From Pomacea canaliculata (taxonomy: Eukaryota; Mollusca; Gastropoda; Architaenioglossa; Ampullariidae): a stretch of DNA of 64,000 nt. A program made the translations under genes and the position numbers. Where the stretch lies: NCBI RefSeq assembly GCF_003073045.1, contig NC_037594.1:19970927-20034926 (forward strand). The letters run 5' to 3'. Positions 23,934 through 34,124 of the stretch are shown here, piece by piece; the first letter of the stretch is position 1; each line of letters opens with the position of its first letter. The notes under the pieces are model-generated. The model was not told where the DNA came from and did no database searches. It was given only the letters and a program-made list of their open reading frames with translations.

Positions 23934-26900
23934 GTGAGTCATCGTGCACGCGCGTTGTGTGCGTGATGGTGCGCAAGTGCGTTGGTGCACGCGTCAGTCC
24001 ATGCTACCAAACTGTCACAGAACGCATCGGCGGTCTAGCACCTTGTCGCTTAGCATGGAGGATGCTCGTAGACTGTCCTGTCTGTCAGACCAGTTCTCCT
24101 CCTTTCTCGCGCTTCACAGGCGCCGACGGTGGAGTTCGTCGTTCCGGTTTTTATCTCGTCGAACGTAGGCTTGCTGCGAAACATCGGCTGCTTCACGCCC
24201 TTTGTACCACGTGTATACTTGCCTTGGGAGGACTGGGCAGGACCAGAGGTGCAAGATGTATGCGTGGCAGACAGACGCTGGGTCTGGTGACGTCATAGAC
24301 CGGACATTGTGGCTCTGCGCATGCGCCAAAGTAAACGAAAGTGAAAAGCGAAAAGGTTAAAGCAGTTCTATACACACACACAGAGGGCACATAACATGAC
24401 GAGAAAGGAAAGGTAAGACATTCTGCCAGTCCATTCTGTCCCTACACACATCAATGACTGGCTTCAATAAAAACATTATTTCCGAAACGAGAATGCAAAG
24501 CGAAACAATTAGTGTTCCCCTCTATCTTCCCTCAATTTTCACCGACAGCCTGCATCATGTCACCGATTATTTATTTACTGATTTATTCCAAGTCACTTAA
24601 CCGTGTCTACTTTGTGGATCTTTGTTGTTGTTGCTGCTGATCTCATAACATACCACAGTAATACGCCGGTTCCCACAGATCGTTTCGTCGCTATTCACCG
24701 CCTGATTAAAGGGCCACTGCAAGAGCAGCGTCTCTCGACACCCTCCTTAATGCGATATGGATGCTCGGCTTACTGCATGTCAAGGGCATCAGTCGTATGC
24801 AGACCCCAAGGGGCAGGGCCCTGTGTGCAGTCACCATGGTGATGGCGAAAATGTGATGGTGCGAGGCGATGGCAGTCGAGCAATATTGACAGCTACAATG
24901 ACAGCGGCCTATCGGCCTTTACAATGACTACTTCCGTGCAGGAAGTGACCGAGTTCTCTAGACCTTGTGAAGTCCACTTCTCCCTGCAGGCGCTGAATTG
25001 TATTCACACCTCACTTGACCCTCCACAAGTCCGCACGTGCTTATAGACGGATGGAGCACACGTGATTCTGTCTCCACCTCCTCTCTCTTCCCACCCACCC
25101 CCACGCCTCCACGGCCGCAAGCATCATCAGTATCATCGTTTCCATGGCAAAACAAGTCAATAAGCAGCTAGTTAACGTAACAAACTTCGCTCCAAAGCAA
25201 AACACAGACAGACCATCAATGGCTGAACTCTGAACTCCCTGTATGTTTGTCTTAATGCATTACCTTCTGCAAGTTTCGCCATTTCCCACGCTGGTATCCT
25301 CCCTGAGAACTGCCCTTTCGGCGCTTACTGCCTTCTGGGACATTATAATATCTGCTTGCAGGGCTAAAGCTGCTTTCTTAAGGTACAAGGTTCGTATCAG
25401 GTAAGGTCCCTCACCCACTTGTTTAGCTTCCTTCTGCCTCGTAAACGTCCTACAGACAAAAAAAAAAAAAAAAGTATTTTGTCATGTGGAGTTCTTTCAA
25501 AGGTGCACACCATGCTTGTCTGGTTAAACGCTCTCACATTACACAATCTGCGCTGGTTGAAATACCTTCACAGCAATATATTGCTAGGTTTTCTGGTAAA
25601 ATGCCAGGTCAGCATACAGGGCGAGATATATATAAAGCTTACATGTGCATAAGTACGCTACCTGACTTTCGATCACCTTTCCAGTCTGCGCCAAGACAAC
25701 ACCGAAGCTATACAGCAAGCTGTGCTTTAAAGGCCAACTCGAGTGCAAATTTTATAAAAATTTTATTCACCGACTGCGTTTAGTTTATTTATAAGATTAT
25801 AATTATTTCCTCGGTGTTCTGTTCACAGAATGAAAAAGACCTTTAAACATAACATTTTATGAGCACTATGGGAAAAGGTCAAACCCTCACTTCCTGTGAC
25901 TTCTCAAAATACATGCTTAATAGCATTGTTTCCTGCTTTCGATAACATTCCAGTTTATTTTTTTTTAAAGCAGGACTCATACAACATCTATATCGAAACC
26001 TTTGATCGTTTGCAGAGACCTTCCACCCAACGTAAACACCCACTACAACAATGAAAAAAGAGTATATACCACGTGTTATTAGTCAAAATACAATCCTGTC
26101 AAATTAGACATGAACCCCAATCTTTGTACCTATTGTAATTTTCCCTCATAGTTCCTTTGAAGTGATTGTTTCAGTATTTTTCCTCAGATGAAAGGCTATA
26201 AGATGTAAATGCGCATAACTTTTGCTTATTCTGTTGTCCTCGTAAATGAAGATTTGTCATAAGTTGTCGATCTATATGCCCTCCCTTCCCAACTCTAGCT
26301 CCCCTCCCCCATACAAAGTCAGCAGATTCTCGTTACAAACAAGTGATATTCTACCATTAACTTTTAAACATATTTGACTCGGACTGGCCTTTAATGCTGG
26401 TGATCATATTTTTACCCCGTAGACTGGGTGGATGGGTGGCTGTGGGTAGGTGTTAGGTTTGGTGATCAAGAAACACGGTTTCCATGTTGGAATCGTGTCT
26501 GGAAATGTGGTGCGAGCCAAAGACATTATGTGAACTCCAAGCGGACTTGAACAAGATCCTTACCCGAGTTCTGTTGGCACTTCACAGCCCCGAGCATGAG
26601 TATCTATGACTATCTAAAAATATTATCTAAACCTTTAGCTGCGTACCATGATCATAGTTTTATCTTCTTCTCTTTTTTTCCACGGACGGGTGGAGTGAAG
26701 AGTCCTCCAATTCTAACATTTTAGTCTTCACTAAAACACGCTACAACAGTCCAATGTAAATTAATTTTTTGTTTAAATCAAACTAGGGAATTCTGAACCT
26801 ACATTATCCGAATCGATACACTAGATAAATTTTACGGTAAGATATCGATCCACCTACAGGAAGAAATATATCCTCTGTTGTTTTGCAAAAAGCGGGCACG

Positions 26901-28498
26901 AATCAACTGCACAGTTCGGCCTTTACATTTATGCACGCGACGCGGTGTCACGTGACTTAACGGTTCATCTAGCACCCCTCCTCCCTTCTTTAAAAAGTGT
27001 GAAAAGAGGGCTTCCTCGCGCATATCAGCTTACTGTAGATACCACTGGAGAGATACGAGGATTTTTAAGACGGTCCTGCTTTTCCAAGTATTTTCCCATT
27101 TTGAACTTTGTGCACCTTTTCCTACTCTAGCCGAATTCCTTATCAAGTCACCCTGTCCTGAGTTGTACTCCATAATAATGGCGTCCCACAGTCTACACAA
27201 ACACCGAGAGACAGAGAGCGGTGCACGCCTGCGTCGGAAGAAGGAAGCTTATTAGGGATGTAAGAAGCTGATATACACAACTATGTGGAAACAAAAGGGG
27301 AGCAAGACCCTCTCGTTCCCGAGACCTCTCGTCTGGGCGGAATGCGCTGGGTTCAGCCCGGGGCACATCATCTCGCGCACTCAGATGAGGCCGGAGTGAC
27401 GGCCGGTCATGCACGACTTTCGTCAAGGCCGGATGGCGGAGATGAATTAATTAATGTGTCGCTGGCAGACAAGATCCACTCGGCAGACCATCAGCAGGCG
27501 CAAACCTCGAGTGTGGAGCAGCCAGCGTGGGGTGAATCCCCTCGGGACGTGAGGGATCCTTGAGTGAAGCTAGCGGTGTTAAAAATGAGCAGGGACAATC
27601 GATACTCAAACGCGCACAACTATTTATTAAGCGAGAGCACGGTTCGATCTGACCCAGCTTTCGGACACACCAGCTTTTGGACAGGAGCAGCTGCTTGCTC
27701 AGATCACACACTATCGGAGGAAGGATTTACACACAAAGATGGGAGGGTGGGTGATGATGGGTCCGAATTTTACAAACCAAACCTCTTAATTCCCAAGGGG
27801 TGTACATTTGTTTCTTCTCAACCTCTTTCTTTCTCTCTGTGTTTTTAATGAATGAGAGAAAAAGACTTAGGATTATTTACTTTGATTGTTGCCTCTGCAT
27901 GTGCACCATAAGCAAAAAAAAAGTTCAACTGTTCGTGAGATCTGCAGGTGGTGATCATGATAACGACGAAGTTTATTTTTCTCTCCTGGTTCTTCACCTT
28001 TAATGTCAGCAGTCAGCGATGTTTTTATCTCAGCTGATGACATTCCATCAGCGTATAATATTTTTAGGCATATCTGGGTATCTGTGTAGCCATGTGTCTC
28101 ACTGCACATGACGCCATTCCTTGCCCGAGGGGTTCGGTCACGCCGTCCGCGACAGACAAGACGACAAGTCAAGATCATGTGATACTCGACGTCGAACAAA
28201 CGGTCAGTGTCGGCTTCGATTCCAGCAGCTCCTGTCAGCAAAAGCCAGAGACTGGCCTGGCACTGCATGGTCTGTCAACTGCCCGCGGGACTTGTACAAG
28301 TCTAGCGCCATCTGCCAGCATCCCACGCCGCCGCAGCTGCAGGGTTAACCTGAAGGTCAATAGGCGTGGCCGCGAGGTGTAGGCAGGACGTGAAGGGGGT
28401 TACGTGGGGATGCAGTCCTGCAATCTCCCACGTAGTAACTACCATGGCAGCTGACGAGAACAGGAATTTCTGAATGACGCGCAGGCTTTGCTGGAACG

Positions 28499-28530
28499 TG
28501 CCGCACGGCACGGCACGGCACGACGGCACG
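28499..28530. repeat. CGGCA pentamer repeat
   Basis: CGGCACGGCACGGCACGACGG is a short GC-rich tandem within a locally CpG-rich stretch (28480-28640). Confidence 0.7.
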
Positions 28531-28677
28531 CTGGAAGGGCAGGCGGTGCGCGCGCAGCGCAAGTGGTGGTCGAGGCAGGGCGCGTTCAGGCGCTAGACCG
28601 CACGGTGCGATTCGCTGCACCTCAGGGGCGGTATGCGCAACTGAACACGGCAAGGTGGGAATGATATTCTCAAAACA

Positions 28678-28773
28678 TCACACACACACACGCCGGTACT
28701 ACGTTACACACACACACGCACACGCCGGTACTACGTTACACACACACGCCTTACTATGTCTCACACACACACA
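28678..28773. repeat. CA-bearing tandem repeat of about 32 bp
   Basis: Two exact copies of CGCCGGTACTACGTTACACA, at 28691 and 28723, are joined by CA runs. A third, diverged copy (CGCCTTACTATGTCTCACAC) starts at 28748. Confidence 0.85.
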
Positions 28774-30696
28774 AACAAATCTGAAAAAAGCCTTCAAAAC
28801 AAAATCAACCCTTCACACAGATAGGCATGTATTCATTTACCCTTCTCATTCAGAAAGCTCAAACATCTTGACTGGAGAGCTTCCGCTGAAAAGAAAATAA
28901 TTATCGGCCGTATTATGGCATCTGGCATGGCTCTCTCAAAAGTGCCTGCAAGTGAAGTCAGACCTACAGTATGCTTCTAAACTCTGTTGATGTGGTTAAC
29001 GAGGGGTGGTGTGCGCAGAAAACAGGAAATCTAGCTCTTCGGTATCTGAAGCAAGTCAACCGCAAGCTACTTTGACAAAGTACCTCTAGGTGATTAATAA
29101 ATGTGTAATTAATGCTTGGACGATGCCTGTGTCTAATGTAGATCACATTTACATTCATTAGCAGAACTGCTAGAAGCACTATGACTAATGGTTACATCAA
29201 CATTTTGATGTCTTCACTTGAGCCCACAGCAAATGTGCAATTGAAACTTCAATAACTTATTTCTTACCTGGTGGGAGGATATCAATAAATGCACAAAGCT
29301 GTCATGATATGGTCGGGGGAAAAAAACTACAGAATGTTGGACTAATTACTGAGGGCTATTGAAGAGTATGTTATACAATATCTTATCACAATAATTGCTT
29401 TGCTACAAGCAGTGTACGTGACATGCAAGTGTTAAAAAAAATTAAGACATAACAAGAACGCTGACGTTAGCAGCACATAAGTTGACTGAAGATCCTGACC
29501 TTTTGCTAGCAGAAAAGCCAGCGAGCAATTTCCGCTCATTGAGCTGTCAACGGTCTAAGTGTAATACCACTTACCTGTCGGGAGATGGGGGAAGGAACCA
29601 TATCTACCACACTCAAATTTTAGTCTGTTATTGGGCTATTGCAATGTTTGAGAAATGAGATAGACTGTGCACCAGTACGCAAGTGCGAACGCACTGGGAA
29701 TTTGCGTCAGCAAATAATTCACAGCCGGGGTTGCATCTCTTATCAGTATCCACGGCACGGCATGTACACACAAAATGGATGCTTGCTCACACGTGTTACC
29801 ATGATAAACTCACACAGTCGACGCTCATATTCATCTGATCAGAAAAAAAATCTCATTTAAGTGCAACACCGCTCAGATACTGAGGTGAGGGGCTATTGTG
29901 TATATATCTATGCCAGTCTCAATCAATATCGATAAAATACTCTGAACTATTTTTATTTGCCATCTTACTTTGCCTGCCCTCGAATTTTATGTATTCTTAA
30001 CAAGTCGATAAATCCTGCTGGTCTGTATGTCTCTTTTCTCTGTGCAGAAATCGTTTAAAACAATATATTTACACGATCTATTTATTGTTCTCCTCGTCCT
30101 GTGGGTACACGGCACACGGCAAATGCTAACAAGACCACAGCTACTCATGGAGTCACCAACAGCTGTTCCACATTTAGCTACAAACCAGTCTTACATCAAC
30201 CGACATTATTCAAGTAGGTCAAGCCACGGTGGCAATAACACAGCCGAACATTGTGAAACAACAAATGATGTCCTCTGCATCCACTCGATTCAAACCAAAA
30301 AAAAAAAAAATAAAACAAAGAATCCACAAATTGAATTCAAAGAACTGCAAATGTGTACCCATTCTGGCATTCAACTGTCCTTCAACAGCAGACCTCGCCG
30401 ATGGCCGCCCGTAGCAAGACGTCGCACAGGCTGGAAGAAACAAAATTAGTGACAGGCTAGCAGTCAACGCGGTGCAAAGAAGAGATGCTGCCGTCTTCTT
30501 GAGTTTGAACTGGCTTGGTTTAAAATGTTGCTACAACAATGTAGCACACAGAGTGCATGTGTGAACGGTAAAACTGCAACCGCCCAGCACCCATGAGTGT
30601 ATGCGTCAGCAGTTGTAGTGCTCAGTCGTGATCACCTCAGTTTCTATGCAAATTAATGTGAGGTTAGAGTTCAGATATCTTTGAAAGACCTCGGAT

Positions 30697-30752
30697 GCGA
30701 TTGGCTGACGAAGTCGTCAGCATAGAAATGAGCATAGGCTCCAACCAATCGC
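30697..30752 (+). promoter_or_regulatory. Facing CCAAT boxes around a 16-bp inverted repeat, putative MXD proximal promoter
   Basis: GCGATTGG at 30697-30704 and CCAATCGC at 30745-30752 are exact reverse complements, so two CCAAT boxes face each other 40 bp apart. Next to the first lies CTGACGA-AG-TCGTCAG (30705-30720), a perfect inverted repeat containing two outward TGACG half-sites like those bound by CREB/ATF factors. The block ends 160 bp before the MXD start codon, where NF-Y and CRE elements are common in animal promoters. No TATA box is evident. Promoter function is inferred. Confidence 0.45.
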
Positions 30753-30912
30753 AGCTACCTATACGAGTAAACAAACGACGCACAGTGTTTGCATTCTAGG
30801 CCTCAACGTGAATCTGTTCAGGTCATAACAAGCGAAGGAGCTGGAGAGTGCTGAGATAGTCTGCCTTCCATTTTATTTTAGTTAGAACCAGTCTGCATTT
30901 TTTAATCTGAAA

Positions 30913-30970
30913 ATGCACAGTATTGCACAACTTCTTCAGGCAGCTGAATTCATCGAAAGGAGAGAAAGAG
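30913..30970 (+). CDS. MXD: MXD exon 1 (SIN3-interaction domain)
   Basis: This exon of 58 nt encodes residues 1-19 plus one base, from ATG to a GTGATT donor at 30971. It holds nearly all of the amphipathic SID helix, whose core is [11 protein letters not shown]. The intron after it is only 117 bp, and exon 2 completes the [13 protein letters not shown] stretch that is strongly conserved in MXD1. Confidence 0.93.
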
Positions 30971-33900
30971 GTGATTTGGCTGTGCTTTGCTTAGCTTTCG
31001 TTCTGAGCCTTCATTGCCACGTCGCAATGTTATGCCTGCTTGCAGTTGTGTTGTGGTAGTGCCTATTTTGGATTTTCTCTTTTTCAGAAGCGGAACATGG
31101 CTATGCATCTACACTGCCGATGCCAGATGAATACTCAAAAAAGAGATCGAGAGGCAAAAAATCGCAAGGAAACAGGTAATGCAGATGGTTTAATTTTTTT
31201 TCCCCCGATGAGTAGAATCTAAAGCGCTGAGGTCAGCTCTGTCAGCTGATCTCAACCTGCTTCGTTGTACATTATGCGTTTGAGAGAACCAAATGCATAA
31301 CAGTACACACAGTTTTTGATCCCTTTGTAGTAAAGGCGTTAAACAGGGTTATATCTGTAGTATGCTATAACATTTGTAGGTAACTGCATGTCCCTGAGTC
31401 TGCGATCGTAGAAAAAATTCTGTACGCTAGGGCGCTCGCAGAACCACAGGCAGCCGCCATGTTTGTTGTTGATAACTGGTCGGCAGCGCAGCAAATGAAG
31501 AGCGCTGGGCCGGTCTCATCACCTTTTCCTCTGCTTTATGAACGTGTAAAAAGATCAGAAATCTTTCAAGGAGCTGTTGTTGCACTGCAGCTGTTAGGGG
31601 TAACGTGCATGCATTCGTGGCAGTTAAATGTACGTAGTCAAGCAAAAAGTCAGCTGACTCCACAAAGACCCACCTAAAGAGACCATTCTCAATCGCGCTT
31701 TCTAAAGGCAGGGTTTTAAATTAGTTTTAATACACTGCTTTTTTAATGCATCAACTAAGTCTTTTTCGGTAAATTCTCCAGCTAGGACATCAGGGCCATG
31801 TATTTTTGAGTTAGAGTGCAATTGCGTTCGCCCGTTATTTACGGCGCGAGCGGACAAGGCTTCGCGGGGGTTTAAAAGTTTTGTTGTGCCTGCGCTCGGT
31901 TTACGTCACGCAAGCTGTGCCACCCACTCCAGGCGGTAGGGAGAGGAGGGGTTTCGCCATTTATCGGCGAAAGACCGGTCGTGCTTTCGTTTCGAAGCAC
32001 GATTAAGATACGAAGTTGACACCATGCATAGTGCAGATTTAAGTGCATTCGCTGCATTGTTTTTCAATCCGAACAATAAATATTACTTTTTTCTGTTGCA
32101 GATCAACTCATAACGAACTTGAAAAAAATAGGTGAGCTACATACTTTTATTTCCCATAGAATCTCTTCCAAACAAGCAAAATATTTTTTCGCAGTGTATT
32201 ACAAGGACATATTAATTGTAATGTTGTGCATGTGTTATATTTAGTAGTCAAGCTTACATTCCTTGAGCAGAAGGCCATCTCATGGACTCCTTTCAGACGT
32301 ACTTTTTCCGACCTACTTTACAGTTGGTAGAAGTGATTGCTGATTTGCATAATGACATGGTTCTCACTGGGCTTTGCTACCCACAGTCAGGCTTTTACTG
32401 TCTTGAAGCCGCCTAGACTATGTACCTCCATTCTGATCAATAGCTTGCATTCCTGCCTAGTCATGTGGCCCGCACAATAGTCCTTGACATTGACCCTTAG
32501 TTGTAAACAGAGGAGGCCAGCTGTGCAGAGTTTGTTGGTTTTTTTTTTTTTTTTTGCAGCAGTGTGTGTGTGGTGAGAGATTGCTTGTTGTGTGGTTGTA
32601 TTATCAGCAACATTTTGAACTGTTCTTGTGTACTTATTGAAAACAGTTGTAATTCAGGTCCTTTGCAGGAAAAGTAGACACTTTGTAACTGGTTAACAGT
32701 AATATTTGGCTTTCTTTTGCTTTAAGGTTCTTGATTTAAAAAAAAAAACAACACTTTTAGCATTAGCACTCATTTTATTGGCATTAATATTTTACAGACG
32801 AGCACATCTTAGACATTGTTTGGAAAAGTTGAAAGATATGGTGCCCTTGGGGTCAGAAGCATCTCGACACACTACATTAGGGCTGCTAACGAAAGCTAGA
32901 GGCTTTATCAAGGTATGTCCTAGACATTAATATTTTTGCAGTTATTAATCTTGTTTGTTTTTATTTACCTGTTGTAAACTGGCCGAATAATACTTTACAT
33001 GTGTGGCAAGCTAACTTAACAACTTTTATACAACTGATGAAAAATGTTAAACTTCTAATGCTAAGCTAATTCCCATGAATATAATTCAGCTTGATATTAT
33101 AGTTGTGGGTATTTTGCTTAGATTTTACAGAGCTCTGACACTTTCAATGGTAGATGGGAAAATATGACAAAATTGTCAACTCAAATTCTGCTGCTGGTGC
33201 AGCTATTAATAGTAGGAGTTCCACTGTGAAATACATCATCAGGTTCTAATTTTCAAAGACTGGGGAACCATTTTTTATCTTTGGAATGTGTTTGATAATC
33301 AAAGTTTTTTCCCCTTATCTTTAGAGTTCATAGATCTTTCTTGAAGTGTGTTAAAGTGTGATCATATTTGTAAATGCCATTTATTTTGCAATGTGCAGAA
33401 TTTAGAAGAAAGAGAGAAAAGGCATAACCAATTTAAAGAACAACTGAAGCGGGAGCACCGTTACTTGCAGCGTAAGCTGGAGCAAATGGGCACTGGCATG
33501 TATCGTGTGCGACAAGAACGCAGCATCAGTGAATGCTCAACTTCCACAAACTCCTCCACCTCATCTACTGGTTCATCTCGTTCTTCAGAAGAGTCAGGTA
33601 ACTTCATTTTGGACTATGAATCATTTCTGCTCTTCAGTAGCTGTAAAGAAAATCTTGCAGACTTTGGTAGCTGTACCCTGCATTCAGACTGTTTATGATT
33701 AGTAATAATGTATTAAAGTAATTAATCATTCTCTGAAGACAATAGATTCATACTTAGTTAATGTGGTCCAAAAAAGGAAATCAGTTTACTAATAAAACCC
33801 TGTAAACAAAGTTATACTGAAACTTCACGTGCTGCTTTGGTGAGTTATGAATGTACGTTTTCACCTTTTCCCAAAATTTTAAATAATTATTTCCGAGCCA

Positions 33901-34124
33901 GAAACTGTGTGAAGTATTTTCTTGCAAACATTGCACATTTAGTGACAGAGTTTTCCCTTCAACTGCTTTTGTCTACAGATGAAATCGACATTGTGGGTGG
34001 TTTTGCAAGTGATAGTGATGACCATAGCAGCGTGGAAAGCTTGGGAAGTGATGGCTATGGAAGCAACTCTCATCGCAGCTTTAGCTTTAGCATGGACGAT
34101 TCTCCTTACTCAGAAGACCTCTGA
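30913..34124 (+). CDS. MXD: MAX dimerization protein (MXD/MAD family bHLH-Zip repressor), six coding exons, complete
   Basis: The coding exons are 30913-30970, 31088-31175, 32102-32131, 32798-32912, 33399-33597 and 33979-34124. They total 636 nt and give 211 residues, close to vertebrate MXD1/3/4 (about 206-221). Every junction has GT-AG ends and the phases join without a stop. Residues 3-20 form the SIN3-interaction helix ([18 protein letters not shown]). Residues 50-97 are the bHLH, with E-box contact residues H52, E56 and R60 in the H-x3-E-x3-R pattern. Residues 98-128 form a leucine zipper ([16 protein letters not shown] onward). The tail has a Ser/Thr-rich linker, an acidic SDEIDI patch and a [12 protein letters not shown] block like the SMQSLGSDEGYSS segment of human MXD1. 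Family knowledge: MXD proteins pair with MAX, bind CACGTG in the nucleus and recruit SIN3-HDAC to repress MYC targets. The start is the first ATG, directly before the SID. Which vertebrate paralogue is closest cannot be decided here; it is probably the single invertebrate MXD. Confidence 0.95.
31088..31175 (+). CDS. MXD: MXD exon 2 (linker after SID)
   Basis: The acceptor is TTTTTCAG and the donor GTAATG; the exon is 88 nt. It encodes the EAEHGYAS motif followed by a basic linker ending [12 protein letters not shown], matching the position of the basic linker in vertebrate MXD1. Intron 2 after it is the largest of the gene (926 bp) and carries an unusual CpG-dense segment described separately. 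Confidence 0.92.
31823..32014. other. CpG-dense segment with three stem-loops in MXD intron 2
   Basis: By hand count this stretch of about 190 bp holds roughly 23 CpG dinucleotides, while the rest of the gene is AT-rich and CpG-poor. It can fold into CCGT/ACGG (31832-31844), TTTCGCC/GGCGAAA with a 7-nt loop (31952-31972) and TCGTGCTT/AAGCACGA with an 8-nt loop (31979-32002). TTACGTCA, a CRE-like site, lies between the first and second. It ends about 90 bp before exon 3. It could be an alternative promoter, a structured RNA or a small mobile element; the sequence does not decide. Confidence 0.4.
32102..32131 (+). CDS. MXD: MXD exon 3 (30-nt micro-exon, basic region)
   Basis: This 30-nt exon lies between a TTCTGTTGCAG acceptor and a GTGAGC donor. 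It encodes STHNELEKN plus split arginine codons on both sides, which is the DNA-contacting basic region. Short exons at this place are typical of the MXD/MXI genes. It is too short to appear as an open frame and is supported by phase on both sides and by the conserved H-x3-E-x3-R pattern. Confidence 0.92.
32798..32912 (+). CDS. MXD: MXD exon 4 (helix-loop-helix)
   Basis: The acceptor is ATTTTACAG and the donor GTATGT; the exon is 115 nt. It encodes [20 protein letters not shown] and continues through [18 protein letters not shown]. This is helix 1, the loop and helix 2 of the MXD bHLH with the family's VPLG and SRHTTL signatures. It ends at phase 0, exactly where the leucine zipper begins. 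Confidence 0.95.
33399..33597 (+). CDS. MXD: MXD exon 5 (leucine zipper and Ser/Thr-rich linker)
   Basis: The acceptor is AATGTGCAG and the donor GTAACT; the exon is 199 nt. The first 30 residues form the zipper that continues helix 2 ([18 protein letters not shown]). A polar stretch then runs from the [11 protein letters not shown] segment to RSSEES, very rich in Ser and Thr and probably disordered. The frame stays open past the donor for a short distance. The conserved SDEID patch is only made if the splice to 33979 is used. Confidence 0.93.
33979..34124 (+). CDS. MXD: MXD exon 6 (acidic C-terminal tail and stop)
   Basis: The acceptor is TTGTCTACAG; the exon has 146 coding nt and ends in TGA at 34122-34124. 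It encodes the acidic [18 protein letters not shown] segment and the [12 protein letters not shown] block, then a tail rich in Ser, Phe and Asp ending in SEDL. The acidic patch and the SLGSD motif are shared with human MXD1, which supports this as the true last coding exon. Confidence 0.93.

Larger units (their letters stand above)
20843..30696. other. Intergenic, a few weak coding or promoter hints
   Basis: This is mostly unique sequence with CA and A tracts. Two places may deserve attention: the TATA-like site and possible short exon at 23820-23933, and a 113-codon basic frame on the minus strand at 22804-23145. Locally CpG-rich patches at 27280-27560 and 28480-28640 hold no recognisable gene. 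Confidence 0.55.

Noticed and set aside
31459..31677. 72-codon frame in MXD intron 2 with a good start context
   Set aside because: It has no domain and no donor that joins exon 3 in frame; kept only as part of the alternative promoter question.
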